Positions 56,611 through 64,000 of a DNA stretch of 64,000 bases are shown piece after piece. The DNA lies in contig CM066287.1 in NCBI GenBank assembly GCA_033816765.1, positions 1,736,001 to 1,800,000 of the forward strand. Reading direction: 5' to 3'. A program made the translations under genes and the position numbers. A model generated the notes under the pieces. That model searched no databases, had not been told where the DNA came from, and worked only from the letters and a program-made list of their open reading frames with translations. Origin of the DNA: Nothopassalora personata. Lineage: Eukaryota > Ascomycota > Dothideomycetes > Mycosphaerellales > Mycosphaerellaceae. Each line of letters starts with the position of its first letter. Position 1 is the stretch's first letter.

Positions 56611-57871
56611 ATGGCGAGTGTGAGTGCTCGATGGAGGAATGGAAGGAGGTGAGGGGAGGTGTTGTCGGAGAGGGAAAGCTGACTCTTTGGCGACAGCACG
56701 GAGTTCCCCGCGTGTCTGGCGCAACGCTCGACAAGAGCGAACAGGCAAAGGAGAAGGAGCGCAAGCAGATCGAGCAATACAAGAGTCTCGAGCGTCAGGT
56801 GGCTGACAAGGTATTGCTCTTCCATACACTGCGGCATCATTGTGTCATGTGTCCATCCATATTGACAACGTTCAGCTCAGAGCACAAGACTACTCCTCCA
56901 CCACCCTCCAGCTCACCTCGTCGCTCCTCGCTCAGAACCCCGAATACTACACAATATGGAACCATCGCCGCGTCATCCTCCAAGACGTCTTCGCCAAAGA
57001 GCTCGCCAACCCTTCCATCCAGGTTGAACCCAAAGACGCCGAGGCCGCCCAAAAGGCCGCCCTCACCATCCCCCAACGCGAGATCCTCCTCCTGATCGAA
57101 GAGGACCTCCAGTTCCTCATACCACTCCTTAAGCAATATCCCAAATGCTACTGGATCTGGAACCACCGCCGTTGGCTCCTCGCCTCCGCCACAACTTACA
57201 TCCCACCTCGCGCCGCTCTCCAACTATGGCAGGGCGAGCTCGGCCTCGTGAGTAAGATGCTCTCGCTTGACAGCCGGAACTTTCATGGCTGGGGGTACAG
57301 AAGGGAAGTTGTGGAACAGATAGAGGTGCTAGGGGAGAAGAGCATGGTTGAGCTGGAATTTGAGTACACTACCAAGATGATCAAGAGCAACTTGAGCAAT
57401 TTCAGCGCGTGGCATAATCGGGGACAACTTATGCCGAGACTGCTCGATGAGAGGAGTACAAGTGACGACGAGAGGAAGGAACTGCTGGACGCCGAGTTTG
57501 AGCTCATTACAGAAGCACTCTATACCGACCCGTACGACCAGAGCTTGTGGTTCTACCATCAATTCCTGATGTCGACGTTTGATGAGAGGAATCCCAAGGC
57601 GCCGGTCATACTCGCCAGTGTCGGCAATGCGGAGCGATTGGACTATCTGGAGCGGGAAATCGATAGCGTCAGGGAGATGTTGGATGGGGCGGAGGATTGC
57701 AAGTATATCTACCAGGCGCTGCTGGAGTACTCAAGCAGGTACTCAGAGGCCGAGGGAGGGAATAAGAAGGTCACGACGACGGAGATGAAGGGCTGGCTGG
57801 ACGAGTTGAAGAAGATTGATCCGCTGCGAGAGGGAAGGTGGGAGGATCTGGCGAGAAAGTTAAAGCTGTGA
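56611..57871 (+). CDS. BET4: Rab geranylgeranyltransferase alpha subunit
   Basis: Alpha subunit of type II protein geranylgeranyltransferase, which lipidates Rab GTPases with Bet2 and the Rab escort protein. Exon 1 is just 9 nt (56611-56619, Met-Ala-Ser); a 77-bp intron (GTGAGT, GCTGAC branch, GACAG) leads to 56697 and gives MASHGVPRV, the usual family N-terminus; a second intron at 56811-56875 (GTATTG, TTGACA branch, TTCAG) precedes exon 3. Total 372 residues. Five PFTA repeats are visible: 'NPEYYTIWNHRR', 'YPKCYWIWNHRRWLL', 'DSRNFHGWGYRR', 'NLSNFSAWHNRG' and 'DPYDQSLWFYHQF'. The C-terminal 'LKKIDPLREGRWEDLA' is also typical. Confidence 0.92.
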
Positions 57872-58055
57872 GACACGGAACTCCGTCAACGATACGATGA
57901 CACGTGTACTGCCTCCAATATCGAGCCTCGCATACACATTCTTTTAATGATTTCTGGGCTGGACACCCGAAGACGTAGCACGTGGGACTTTGTGCTTTTC
58001 TAGTGGTTGAGCTGTAAAATGCGTTCTATATATACTTATATCCTCTGGCTCAAGC

Positions 58056-58174
58056 ACATACGGCCATAGGAGAATGAGAATAGCGCATCCCGTCCGCTCT
58101 GCGAAACTCAAGCATTCTACCGCGAGACTAGTAGTATAGTGGGTGACCATATGCGAATCCCTCGTGCTGTATGT
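58056..58174 (+). rRNA. 5S ribosomal RNA
   Basis: 119 nt with the conserved words ACATACGGCCATAGG at the start, 'CATCCCGTCCGCTCTGCG' (loops B/C), 'GTAGTATAGTGGGTGACCAT' and 'GCGAATCCC', and a 3' end GTATGT pairing with the 5' ACATAC. A T4 run follows as Pol III terminator. Dispersed single 5S genes away from the rDNA are usual in filamentous ascomycetes. Confidence 0.9.
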
Positions 58175-58921
58175 TTTGGATCGCCTTTTGCTGCTCGGCA
58201 GGTACTCAGATGGAGGATCGAGGGTGAAGGAAGTCTTCGTTTTTTGGCAGTCGAAAGGCTGCGAGTCGAACTAGCGTCTCAGCTGCAAAGACGATAATAC
58301 TCTCGTCCCCACAATGGCTGCCTAGCACGATTAAGCCATTTGTCGACCCCTTGCGCTTGAATATCAGGCAGACCAAAACACCGGTACTGTAGCCTGCCAG
58401 TGTCGAGTCGTTCATCAAAATTTTGTGCCTCAGCTTCAGTCATTAGCATTGAGCTTATTCGCTTGGCTGCCTGCACATCCATGTTACAAATTAGGCAAAT
58501 GTGGACCTGCCAACCAGTAACAGGGCATGTAAGACTCTAAGCCAGTGTTGTCAAAAAAGGAGTAATAGTAAGAGTTATAGTAATTACTACTTGCTAATGG
58601 TAATTACTATTTACTATAGTAATACCTATTACTATAGCCTTAGGGAAAGTCTTACTATTACTATTCACTATTACTATTTTACTATAATAGTAATTACTAC
58701 TTACTATAGTAGTAGTAATACTTAGACATAGGCTTACGTAATAAGATTTAGGTTATCTAGGGATTATATATATATTTAATATTACTATTAGACTATTAAC
58801 TAGTATTCTATATCCCACTTGTTATTATCTCGTTCTAGGGCTAGTCTTAAAAGAGAAATGAGTTAAGTCACGTGGCGGTATTATTCTTTAGAGAGGCTAA
58901 AGCAAGCTAAGCGAAGATGAA
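58175..58921. other. spacer between 5S rRNA and the transposon
   Basis: The left part has a short minus-strand frame (58482-58279) that reads somewhat like protein but matches nothing I know. The right part is low-complexity and AT-rich. Confidence 0.5.
58545..58735. repeat. low-complexity TTACTA/TAGTAA repeat
   Basis: Irregular repetition of AGTAATTACTATTTACTATAG-like words, able to pair with itself. It adjoins the transposon cluster. Confidence 0.8.
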
Positions 58922-59228
58922 TGATAGGAATAAGAGTTGTATTCCAATTAGTAAGATAGTAACATGAGTTAAACGCATTAGAACTATAAGGGTTTCTAGC
59001 GTTCCTAAATATAAAGGAGATAGAGCGTTTGCTCTCCGTGCTCTCTATGCTCTCTATGCTCTCTCGAGATTACCGAGATTAACGAGATTAAGGAGATTAC
59101 TTTAGTTGCTCTCTTGGTTCCTTAGTTTTATTCCTGCGGGTAAGAGAGCACTTCTCGGGCGGAAGCGCCTACCAATTGTGGAGGTCTGATTGGTTAGCTT
59201 CCTTTAGCCCTAGATTAGAACCGTAACA
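58922..59228 (-). repeat. degraded 3' LTR of the old element
   Basis: Read on the minus strand it starts TGTTACGG at 59228, exactly as the young LTRs do, directly after a purine-rich GGGGGATGG tract. CTCTCT/GAGAGA words in the middle match the young LTR by eye. The distal edge near 58922 (TGATAGGAA versus TGTTAGGAA) is approximate. Confidence 0.65.
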
Positions 59229-59303
59229 CCATCCCCCTTTTAGCCTAGCTCTGTCCTAGAGCTTTATAAGTCATGTTGTACTTCCTTTTCGTGTCTCGCA
59301 ACG

Positions 59304-59870
59304 ATGTCTTCTTCCTTCTAATCCAAATCTACCGCTCGCCGTAAGAAGAAAGCCTAGTAGATCTTTCGTAACGGCGATACCGCGATGCGTCCGTGTGATT
59401 CTTATTAAAAGGAGGGCCGTGTGTGCAAGGTGCATATCTTATCTAGTTGCTGTTCCGAGTGCTAGTAGCGGAATCTAAAGAGTTGCAATACGAGGGTAAC
59501 CGAGGGCGAGTAGAAGCGCTTATCGCTTTAGCGGAAGAAATTGTTGTAGGAACTAGATACCGCGAAGAGGATTCTTAGTAAAAGGCAGGATGCCTTAATA
59601 GAAGCGTATATAAAGGAAATACGCCTTCGTAAGCAATTGGATGCGGTTGATTAGAAGGTTACGGAGGGTCGTTCGTTAGAAGATCGGTTGTTACTAGACG
59701 AGGATCTAGGGGCGCAGGAGTACGCTATAGTAGACGCGGATCCTAGTGCTCCTAATCTGTCCTTATCTCCTTAGACCTAGAGTGCTGTCGAAGGTCTTCC
59801 GGACGACTTCTAGCTTTCTCCTTCTAGCGAGACGGTGCCGTCGGTAGCTTAGCCGTCTCCTTCGTAAGGG
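59304..59870 (+). pseudogene. relic of the antisense Zn2Cys6-like ORF of the old element
   Basis: Aligned by eye with the intact ORF at 62674-62057: the same upstream 'CTCGCAACGATGTCTTC', a six-cysteine cluster with spacing C-x2-C-x6-C-x8-C-x2-C-x7-C (second Cys now Tyr, TGT to TAT) and a charged helical segment containing 'IRLRKQLDAVD'. About ten in-frame stops (TAG/TAA) fit Gln and Trp codons hit by RIP. It lies downstream of pol in the opposite orientation. Confidence 0.7.
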
Positions 59871-59907
59871 TATTTATTTATAAGTTGTGTCCCTGTTCTT
59901 ATTAATC

Positions 59908-59981
59908 GGCTGGGTAGCTTAGTAGTAGAGCGCAAGCTGTCTATACTCTTAAGGTCGTAGGTTCGATTCCTACTCTAGTCG
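59908..59981 (+). tRNA. tRNA-like sequence inside the old element (probable pseudo-tRNA)
   Basis: Good A box (TAGCTTAGTAGTAGAGCGC) and B box (GGTTCGATTCC), T arm GTAGG-TTCGATT-CCTAC, and an acceptor GGCTGGG/TCTAGTC with several G-U pairs. The anticodon arm (CAAGCTGTCTATACTCTTAAGG) does not fold cleanly; CTCTTAA resembles a Lys(CTT) loop. Probably a RIP-damaged tRNA or tRNA-derived segment between pol and the antisense ORF. Confidence 0.45.
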
Positions 59982-60012
59982 TCCGTTTACTTAAAAGTTA
60001 CTATGTCTTATG

Positions 60013-60590
60013 GTGTGGTTACTTCTAAGCAAGCGCCGTTTTAATACTCCCGAATCTTCTACTAACAGTTTCGTAGGTTTTCTTTTAGTTCCTAGGTATT
60101 TTCTAATTTGTCGTATCCCTTCTATTTAATAAGGTATCGCTGACCCTTTTTATCTAGGATTTTTTTGACTTTAAATTCGTTTTCTACTTCCGGCTCGAAA
60201 TAGAAGCTCTCTTAGTAAGGTGTTCTAGCGTCTGCGGGTTCTAGCTTAGAGATATAGAAGACTAGGTGGATTTTTGCGTTAGGTGGTAGTCGTAGTCGAT
60301 AGTTAACTAGTCCTACGACTTTGTCGATTAAAAATGGTCCGACCTTAAAGTAATCTAGTTTCTTAGTCTATCTTCTTGTTCTTAAGTTTTTTGTAAGGAG
60401 ATAGACCTTATCCCCCTTTTTTAGTAGAGGTGCTATTTTTCTCGTGTTCTACCGTTATTAAGACAGTTTTCGTTGTACATCTTCGATCGCCTTACGTGTT
60501 TCTTTATGCACTTCCTTAAGAGTATCCGTCGTCACGATTGCTCTCTCGGCCTGTAGATAGGATCTAGGTGTTCCGAATAGGTTAGGATCT
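60013..60590 (-). pseudogene. integrase C-terminus and chromodomain relic
   Basis: Minus-strand frame with 'FKVGPFLIDKVVGLVNYRL' (integrase GPF/Y-like region), 'IHLVFYISKLEPA', then a chromodomain at about 60175-60067 ('ILDKKGQRYLIK' then TAG in place of Trp, 'KGYDKLENT' then TAG in place of Trp). These are the two aromatic-cage Trp positions of the motif. A chromodomain at this position marks a chromovirus. Confidence 0.8.
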
Positions 60591-60919
60591 TGTTACGGTT
60601 TGATTCGTGGAGAACCCACAACCACTCGTTAGGCAAACGAGAGCAAGGAAACCTATGGGACGAGATCGCTCTCTGAGCTCTAGGGTGATCTCTGAGGGAG
60701 CAGAGAGAGCAGGACAGATCAACTGATCGGACTGATCAAGTCGCGCCAAGACATGGCACTATATAGACGACGCTCTTTTGCAAGTAGATAGGAGCTTCGT
60801 GCTCAACTCATTTTAAGTATACACCATATACTGTTTGGAACCACTACCTTCATAACTGATTGAGACATCCCTGCAAAGATCCAAGCCCGAGTTGTGATAA
60901 CGTACAGCGGTTCCTAACA
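60591..60919 (+). repeat. 5' LTR
   Basis: Terminal inverted TGTTA/TAACA; same length and, on reading, same sequence as 62752-63080. Contains a TATA box at 60760-60765 and GTGCTCAA at 60799-60806. Confidence 0.95.
60760..60765 (+). promoter_or_regulatory. LTR TATA box
   Basis: CACTATATAGACG within the 5' LTR. Transcription would be expected to start 30-40 nt further on, close to 60799. Confidence 0.65.
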
Positions 60920-60922
60920 ACT

Positions 60923-60930
60923 TTGAGCAC
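60923..60930 (+). promoter_or_regulatory. candidate self-priming primer-binding site
   Basis: TTGAGCAC, starting 4 nt after the 5' LTR, is the exact complement of GTGCTCAA at 60799-60806 near the expected RNA 5' end. No TGG of an ordinary tRNA primer site follows the LTR. Tf1-type fungal elements prime from their own RNA 5' end in this way. Confidence 0.45.
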
Positions 60931-60951
60931 CACCACCAGGGCCCTTTGCAT

Positions 60952-61944
60952 ATGTCTGGGAGAGACGCTACCCGGAGTCCGTCACGACAACAGCCACAGT
61001 CAACTGGCATCACGGAACGAATGAGCGAAATGTCGATTACAGGAAGCAGCAAGAACAACAACACTCCTATGGGTATGCTGAACCCATTGGACCACCACCG
61101 TGCACCTAAGGTGTCTACGCCGGAGACGTTCGACGGGACCAAGGACAAACTGGAGGCTTTTCAACTGCAGGTTCAGTTGTACCTTCACTTCAACGCACAC
61201 CAGTTTCAAGGCGAGGCCTCTAAGGTCTTGTACGCCGCATCCTTCCTACGAGGAAAAGCAGCTAGAGGATTCCGACCATACCTCAAGGACTGGCTACACA
61301 ACCAGGGCGAGGGAGAAACACCGAAGACGGAAACTCGAAAAATTTTCCACGACTACGACGAGTTTGAGACGAAACTCGATGATCTATACGGGATACCAAA
61401 TGAGGAGGTATACGCCGACCGACATATCCGACAACTTCGACAGACTACTTCTGTAGCGCTGTACGCCTCAGAATTCCAAGGATATGCCGCCGACCTGGAA
61501 TGGAACGACGCAGCTTTGCGATCGCAGTTCTACCTCGGGCTGAAAGACAACGTCAAAGCCGAACTATCCCGAAACGCCAGCGTCGTTACGCTAGGGGCGA
61601 TGATCAAGGCAGCAAAGGAGATCGACGAAAGGCTCCAGGAGTTGAGGTACGACCGACACGTACAGCCTGGATACCAGAGACCCGCCGCGGGCGGAAGAGG
61701 GGGCTTCAAGGCCAGAAGTCAGGACCCTAATGGTTACGGAGACCCAATGGAATTGGACGTAACGGAACGTAGGACAGGAAGGGGGCTGAAGAGCAAAGGT
61801 TCCACCTGCTACGTATGTGGCGAGCAAGGCCATTATGCAAGGAACTGCAAGAAAAAGAACATAGTTAGCCGCGAGTTCAACGCAATGATTCGCGAAGAGA
61901 ATGCATACCAGGAATGCGAGAGCTTTCTCTCGAAATCTGCCTAG
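60952..61944 (+). CDS. gag: retrotransposon Gag with CCHC zinc knuckle
   Basis: 330-residue structural protein of the virus-like particle. Capsid-like core with 'ETFDGTKDKLEAFQLQVQLY' and 'FLRGKAARGFRPYLKDW', then 'YASEFQGYAADLEWND' and 'SQFYLGLKDNVKAEL', typical of Retrotrans_gag. Basic Gly/Arg-rich linker, then one C-x2-C-x4-H-x4-C knuckle 'CYVCGEQGHYARNC' near the C-terminus. Start at the ATG at 60952 (MSGRDATRS), 33 nt after the LTR. The frame ends in TAG at 61942 with no pol frame following, so a Gag-Pol fusion is not possible here. Confidence 0.92.
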   Translation: MSGRDATRSPSRQQPQSTGITERMSEMSITGSSKNNNTPMGMLNPLDHHRAPKVSTPETFDGTKDKLEAFQLQVQLYLHFNAHQFQGEASKVLYAASFLRGKAARGFRPYLKDWLHNQGEGETPKTETRKIFHDYDEFETKLDDLYGIPNEEVYADRHIRQLRQTTSVALYASEFQGYAADLEWNDAALRSQFYLGLKDNVKAELSRNASVVTLGAMIKAAKEIDERLQELRYDRHVQPGYQRPAAGGRGGFKARSQDPNGYGDPMELDVTERRTGRGLKSKGSTCYVCGEQGHYARNCKKKNIVSREFNAMIREENAYQECESFLSKSA

Positions 61945-62056
61945 CAGAAACAACCTGAGGACAGCAAGGCATCAAACAGCGGCTTCTTGATTTGATGACC
62001 TAAGGAAAAGAAGTCAACACAACGACACGGAACAAATGACTACTGGGTAACACGAC

Positions 62057-62674
62057 TTACGAAGATTGAGATGCCAAGACGGGAGGAAAGAGAAAATCCA
62101 AGGGATCGTCCAGCGGGACGTCCGACAGAGAACTCCAGTCTTGAGGAGGCATCTCGAGAATGCCATGGAAAGGGAAAGGAGGTTCAGGGACCTCTACACC
62201 GGACGGAACAGAGAAGGGGAGATCGACAGGAGGGTCGTCCAGCTCGAGTTCGTCGAGGGCCTTCCCGGTCGCATCATCGGTACGACGCTCAGCAAGACGA
62301 AGCTGTTTCCGTACACGAACTTTCTTCATGCGCTTCTCAGTAAGACGCTGGAGAAGCTCAATCTCCTCCTCTTCTAAGGATTCCAAGTCGCGACGAAGCT
62401 GTTCCCGGACGGAGCGAAGTTTTTCCCATTGGGGGAAGGCCAGAGAAACGTCGCAAGTCTTGCGGTTGTGTCTAACGCACTCGGAGCACTTCGAGGACCT
62501 CGGACCAACGATGCAGGCAGGACGACTGCCATCAGCCAAAGGTTTCAGGGAACGACAATAGGAGCAGGGAGCCATTTCGTAACCGTTCTCTTCAATATCT
62601 TCAACAAGGCGCTTGCGACGAAGGGTTGATTTTGCTTGAGAAGGACCAATGGTGATAGATGAAAGAGAAGTCAT
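62057..62674 (-). CDS. antisense Zn2Cys6-like coiled-coil protein of the retrotransposon
   Basis: 205 residues, encoded against the direction of gag. Residues 1-30 are basic. A six-cysteine cluster at 37-74 has spacing C-x2-C-x13-C-x8-C-x2-C-x7-C ('APCSYCRS', 'SKCSECVRHNRKTCDV'), like a fungal Zn(II)2Cys6 cluster with a longer first loop. A strongly charged helix, probably a coiled coil, lies at about 83-130 ('LRRDLESLEEEEIELLQRL'). The tail is acidic and Pro-rich. The ATG at 62674 is 77 nt inside the 3' LTR edge, so a promoter reading outward-in from the 3' LTR is likely. The relic homologue in the old element shows this is a family feature. Function unknown; DNA or RNA binding is inferred. 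Confidence 0.75.
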   Translation of the reverse strand: MTSLSSITIGPSQAKSTLRRKRLVEDIEENGYEMAPCSYCRSLKPLADGSRPACIVGPRSSKCSECVRHNRKTCDVSLAFPQWEKLRSVREQLRRDLESLEEEEIELLQRLTEKRMKKVRVRKQLRLAERRTDDATGKALDELELDDPPVDLPFSVPSGVEVPEPPFPFHGILEMPPQDWSSLSDVPLDDPLDFLFPPVLASQSS

Positions 62675-62738
62675 CGTTGCATGACAGGATTGACGAAGAA
62701 AACGCCGGACCCTATAAGCTTCGGGACGAAGCTAGGCT

Positions 62739-62751
62739 AGAAGGGGGATGG
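62739..62751 (+). promoter_or_regulatory. polypurine tract
   Basis: AGAAGGGGGATGG directly before the 3' LTR, the expected plus-strand priming site. A near copy is found at the equivalent place in the old element. Confidence 0.8.
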
Positions 62752-63080
62752 TGTTACGGTTTGATTCGTGGAGAACCCACAACCACTCGTTAGGCAAACG
62801 AGAGCAAGGAAACCTATGGGACGAGATCGCTCTCTGAGCTCTAGGGTGATCTCTGAGGGAGCAGAGAGAGCAGGACAGATCAACTGATCGGACTGATCAA
62901 GTCGCGCCAAGACATGGCACTATATAGACGACGCTCTTTTGCAAGTAGATAGGAGCTTCGTGCTCAACTCATTTTAAGTATACACCATATACTGTTTGGA
63001 ACCACTACCTTCATAACTGATTGAGACATCCCTGCAAAGATCCAAGCCCGAGTTGTGATAACGTACAGCGGTTCCTAACA
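62752..63080 (+). repeat. 3' LTR
   Basis: 329 bp, apparently identical to the 5' LTR; followed by the GATCT target duplication. Confidence 0.95.
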
Positions 63081-64000
63081 GATCTTTACTAAAGTTCGCA
63101 TAAAATGGCGTCGTTGAAGTTGTCTCCGATTTGTGGTTGTTTAGTGCAATCTGCGCTATTAGCAGCAATGAAACCTAGTTGTCTTATGTATAGTTAATGT
63201 AGTGTCGTAGGTATTGTTCTAGCGTTTAATTCATCCTTTCGGTTTGTCCGTCTGTCTCCGGATAATATGCTATTAACAGCTTATGTTTAATTCCGATCGT
63301 TCCTATAAGCGTCTTCTAGTAGTTTAATGTGAATAGCTTGTCTCTATCCGTTATAAACGCTTAAGGGAATCCGTAGTATCGGATAAGTCTATCTAGTACG
63401 AGGTATCCGAGCTACTCTACATTGTACGTTTCTAATGTAGGAATAAAGTGTGCGTATTTCGTAAGTCTATCAACTATGACTAGTATTATGTCGTATAGTT
63501 GTTTCGTAACTTAATCTCTTAACGGTGGGAGTTTCGTAATAAAGTCTATTATAACTTCGTCCTATGGTTTCGTCGGTAGTGTCCTAAACTGTAGGTGACC
63601 GTATTTTGCATGTCTCGCAGCCTTGTTTCGTTAGCAGTGTACGCATTGTTTAATGTAGCGTAACACCTTAAGTCTCATCTATAGAAATAAGAAACTGCGC
63701 TATATTAGGTCTATAGTTTTTAAAGTTCTAGGGTGTCTATAAGTTGGTCCGTCGTAATGTTGTTAAATGCATTCTTCTTCTCGATCCTTCGGTACTTAGT
63801 ATTTCCCTTGCGATATAGGGAACTGTTCGTCCTTGTTGCCTAGTATCCGTACGATGTTGTTGAATTCTCTCGTGTTTGTACTAAGACTTCCGTCGGGGTT
63901 TGTCTTTAATATCTTGTGTTGCACTAGTTCTTTTCCTTCTATATAGTCGCTTCTTCGGCTTAGCGCGTCGGCGCGGCTATTCTCTCTTCCTAGAGTATAT
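63081..64000 (-). pseudogene. integrase core relic of the old Ty3 element
   Basis: Minus-strand fragments in order: a DDE-core segment 'ITDRDKLFT' followed by 'LIGTIGIKHKLLIAYYPE', 'TDGQTERMN' (His before the Pro replaced by Tyr), and 'LLIAQIALNNHKSETTSTTP' at about 63168-63105. They are interrupted by stops of RIP type. The young element was inserted just after this last segment. Confidence 0.8.

Larger units (their letters stand above)
60591..63080 (+). mobile_element. young non-autonomous LTR retrotransposon, gag only plus antisense ORF
   Basis: 2,490 bp bounded by 329-bp LTRs that look identical, starting TGTTA and ending TAACA, flanked by the 5-bp target duplication GATCT (60586-60590 and 63081-63085). 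Inside are Gag (plus strand) and, 112 bp further on, a convergent ORF on the minus strand. No protease, reverse transcriptase, RNase H or integrase. ORFs are intact and no RIP-type damage is visible, so insertion is recent. It must be moved by enzymes of another element. Confidence 0.93.
58922..64000 (-). mobile_element. RIP-damaged Ty3/gypsy chromodomain retrotransposon (truncated by window end)
   Basis: Old element on the minus strand, interrupted by a younger insertion at 60591-63080. In order from its 3' end: LTR relic (about 58922-59228), polypurine tract, antisense accessory ORF relic (59304-59870, plus strand), chromodomain and integrase C-terminus (60013-60590), then integrase core (63081 onward). 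Damage is mostly CpA to TpA and its complement: Trp and Gln codons have become stops and a His of the integrase signature has become Tyr. Gag, protease and RT, if present, lie beyond the window. Confidence 0.85.

Noticed and set aside
58279..58482. Minus-strand frame starting MDVQAAKRISSMLM
   Set aside because: Only 67 codons, no domain, next to a transposon; could be an exon or relic but cannot be supported.
62066..62561. Plus-strand frames across the antisense retrotransposon ORF
   Set aside because: They are complements of the charged coiled-coil region; Ser/Arg-rich composition marks them as shadows. None continues gag into a pol.
1..64000. CRISPR arrays, operons, bacterial-type elements
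   Set aside because: None seen; introns and gene families show fungal nuclear DNA.

Overview
This is a eukaryotic nuclear window from a filamentous ascomycete (Pezizomycotina, most likely a dothideomycete). The signs are short introns of about 46-77 bp with GTRNGT-like donors and CTRAC branch points, a dispersed 5S rRNA gene, an intron-containing tRNA, fungus-specific families (a fibroin-3-related protein, GRR1, POB3, a Msy-type channel), and transposon relics whose damage looks like repeat-induced point mutation (RIP: CpA to TpA, Trp and Gln codons turned into stops). The species cannot be named from sequence alone.

Layout. 0.5-21.7 kb is ordinary genic DNA: EMP24, an EF-hand MscS channel, GRR1, a GH5 glycosidase, an unknown membrane protein, a decayed methyltransferase, the fibroin-3-related protein and a glucokinase. 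22-28.4 kb is accessory: a decayed zinc-finger gene, then a segmental duplication carrying two paralogous small secreted proteins built of seven-residue repeats plus a four-cysteine tail, with promoter-like direct repeats and minisatellite between them. 28.8-37.2 kb holds a glycosyltransferase, a small conserved gene, a monoacylglycerol lipase, tRNA-Ala and a C2H2 factor. 37.2-41.7 kb has no gene I can support. 41.7-57.9 kb holds two MFS transporters, POB3, a 2EXR/F-box-like gene, an APC/C activator of AMA1 type, an unknown co-directional gene and BET4, followed by 5S rRNA. 58.9-64 kb is a nested transposon.

The most interesting part is the right end. A young 2,490-bp LTR element (identical 329-bp LTRs, GATCT target duplication) encodes only Gag on its sense strand. 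In place of pol it has a convergent antisense ORF with a six-cysteine, Zn2Cys6-like cluster and a coiled coil. It sits inside the integrase of an older RIP-damaged Ty3 chromodomain element of the opposite orientation, which carries a relic of the same antisense ORF, the same polypurine tract and the same LTR start. The young copy therefore looks like a pol-less derivative of that family that has kept both gag and the antisense gene. An 8-nt match between the probable transcript start and the sequence just inside the 5' LTR suggests self-priming of reverse transcription.

The other genes are mostly independent housekeeping units. EMP24 and BET4 both serve membrane traffic; GRR1 and the AMA1-like protein are specificity factors of the two main cell-cycle ubiquitin ligases. 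Several genes are divergent pairs sharing short promoters (31.6/32.6 kb, 48.7/50.0 kb, 56.2/56.6 kb).
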